DNA of 34,001 nt from assembly GCF_005893125.1 (NCBI RefSeq), contig NZ_VCJS01000134.1, positions 1 through 34,001 on the forward strand, in the 5' to 3' direction. Shown one piece after another: positions 33,876 through 34,001 of the stretch (position 1 is the first letter of the stretch; each line of letters starts with the position of its first letter). Source of the stretch: Nonomuraea basaltis (GTDB lineage: Bacteria > Actinomycetota > Actinomycetes > Streptosporangiales > Streptosporangiaceae). Both the position numbers and the translations under genes were made by a program. The notes under the pieces are model-generated. The model was given only the letters and a program-made list of their open reading frames with translations, was not told the DNA's origin and did no database searches.

Positions 33876-34001
33876 CCGGCCCGCCACGACCGGCCCGCCA
33901 CGACCGGCCCGCCACGACCGGCCCGCCACGACCGGCCCGCCACGACCGGCCCGCCACGACCGGCCCGCCACGACCGGCCCGCCACGACCGGCCCGCCACG
34001 A
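33876..34001. repeat. 14-bp tandem repeat, nine units to the window end
   Basis: CCGGCCCGCCACGA repeats nine times with no variation seen and runs off the right edge, so the full array is longer. The frame at 33713-33985 on the minus strand is simply this array translated (GRSWRAGRGGPVVA repeats). Between parS and the array (33724-33875) I see no gene. Confidence 0.92.

Noticed and set aside
33713..33985. Gly/Arg/Trp-repeat protein on the minus strand
   Set aside because: Translation of the 14-bp array, whose period shifts frame every unit; not a gene.

Overview
The window is a high-GC actinobacterial chromosome segment carrying the replication-origin neighbourhood. Conserved order on the minus strand is dnaA, dnaN, gnd, recF, DUF721 (dciA), gyrB, gyrA, a DUF3566 membrane protein and tRNA-Ile. 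On the plus strand it is rpmH, rnpA, yidD, yidC, khpB (jag), rsmG, parA, parB. Actinobacterial-type DnaA boxes, GTG/TTG starts and a gnd gene between recF and dnaN fit a Streptomyces-like filamentous actinomycete; Streptosporangiales is my guess, by inference only.

1-14.7 kb is accessory and partly decayed. It holds the end of a TetR regulator, a frameshifted TPR relic, an unknown membrane protein, a divergent FUSC exporter/MarR pair, two broken WD40-like genes, and a Tn3-family transposase scrap. Next come a minus-strand gene set (hemerythrin-like protein, DUF4267 membrane protein, FAD-linked oxidoreductase) and a divergent 1075-residue AfsR/SARP-type regulator. Tyrosine- and serine-recombinase relics then flank an ArsR-AHSA1 / RibD-type reductase gene pair. 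The region ends in fragments (possible ThiF-like N-terminus, glyoxalase tail) and a tandem 11-bp repeat next to tRNA-Ile, as if an integrative element had decayed at the tRNA.

14.7-24.4 kb is the gyrase/recF/dnaN block. GyrB is best started at a TTG with a perfect Shine-Dalgarno sequence. RecF contains two perfect DnaA boxes in a variable linker.

24.4-27.0 kb is oriC. DnaA-box clusters lie on both sides of dnaA (dnaN-dnaA and dnaA-rpmH spacers), with more box-like sites inside the dnaA domain-II coding stretch, recF and dnaN. An AT-richer stretch next to the first cluster is a candidate unwinding element.

27.0-34.0 kb carries ribosomal protein L34, RNase P protein, the membrane insertase set, KhpB, the 16S rRNA methyltransferase and the ParAB segregation system. 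Two perfect parS palindromes are present, one inside the parA N-terminal coding region and one just after parB. A 684-bp structured spacer precedes rsmG. The parA-parB spacer (991 bp) and the region after parB carry unrelated minisatellite arrays (10, 16 and 14 bp units). No CRISPR array or complete insertion sequence was seen.
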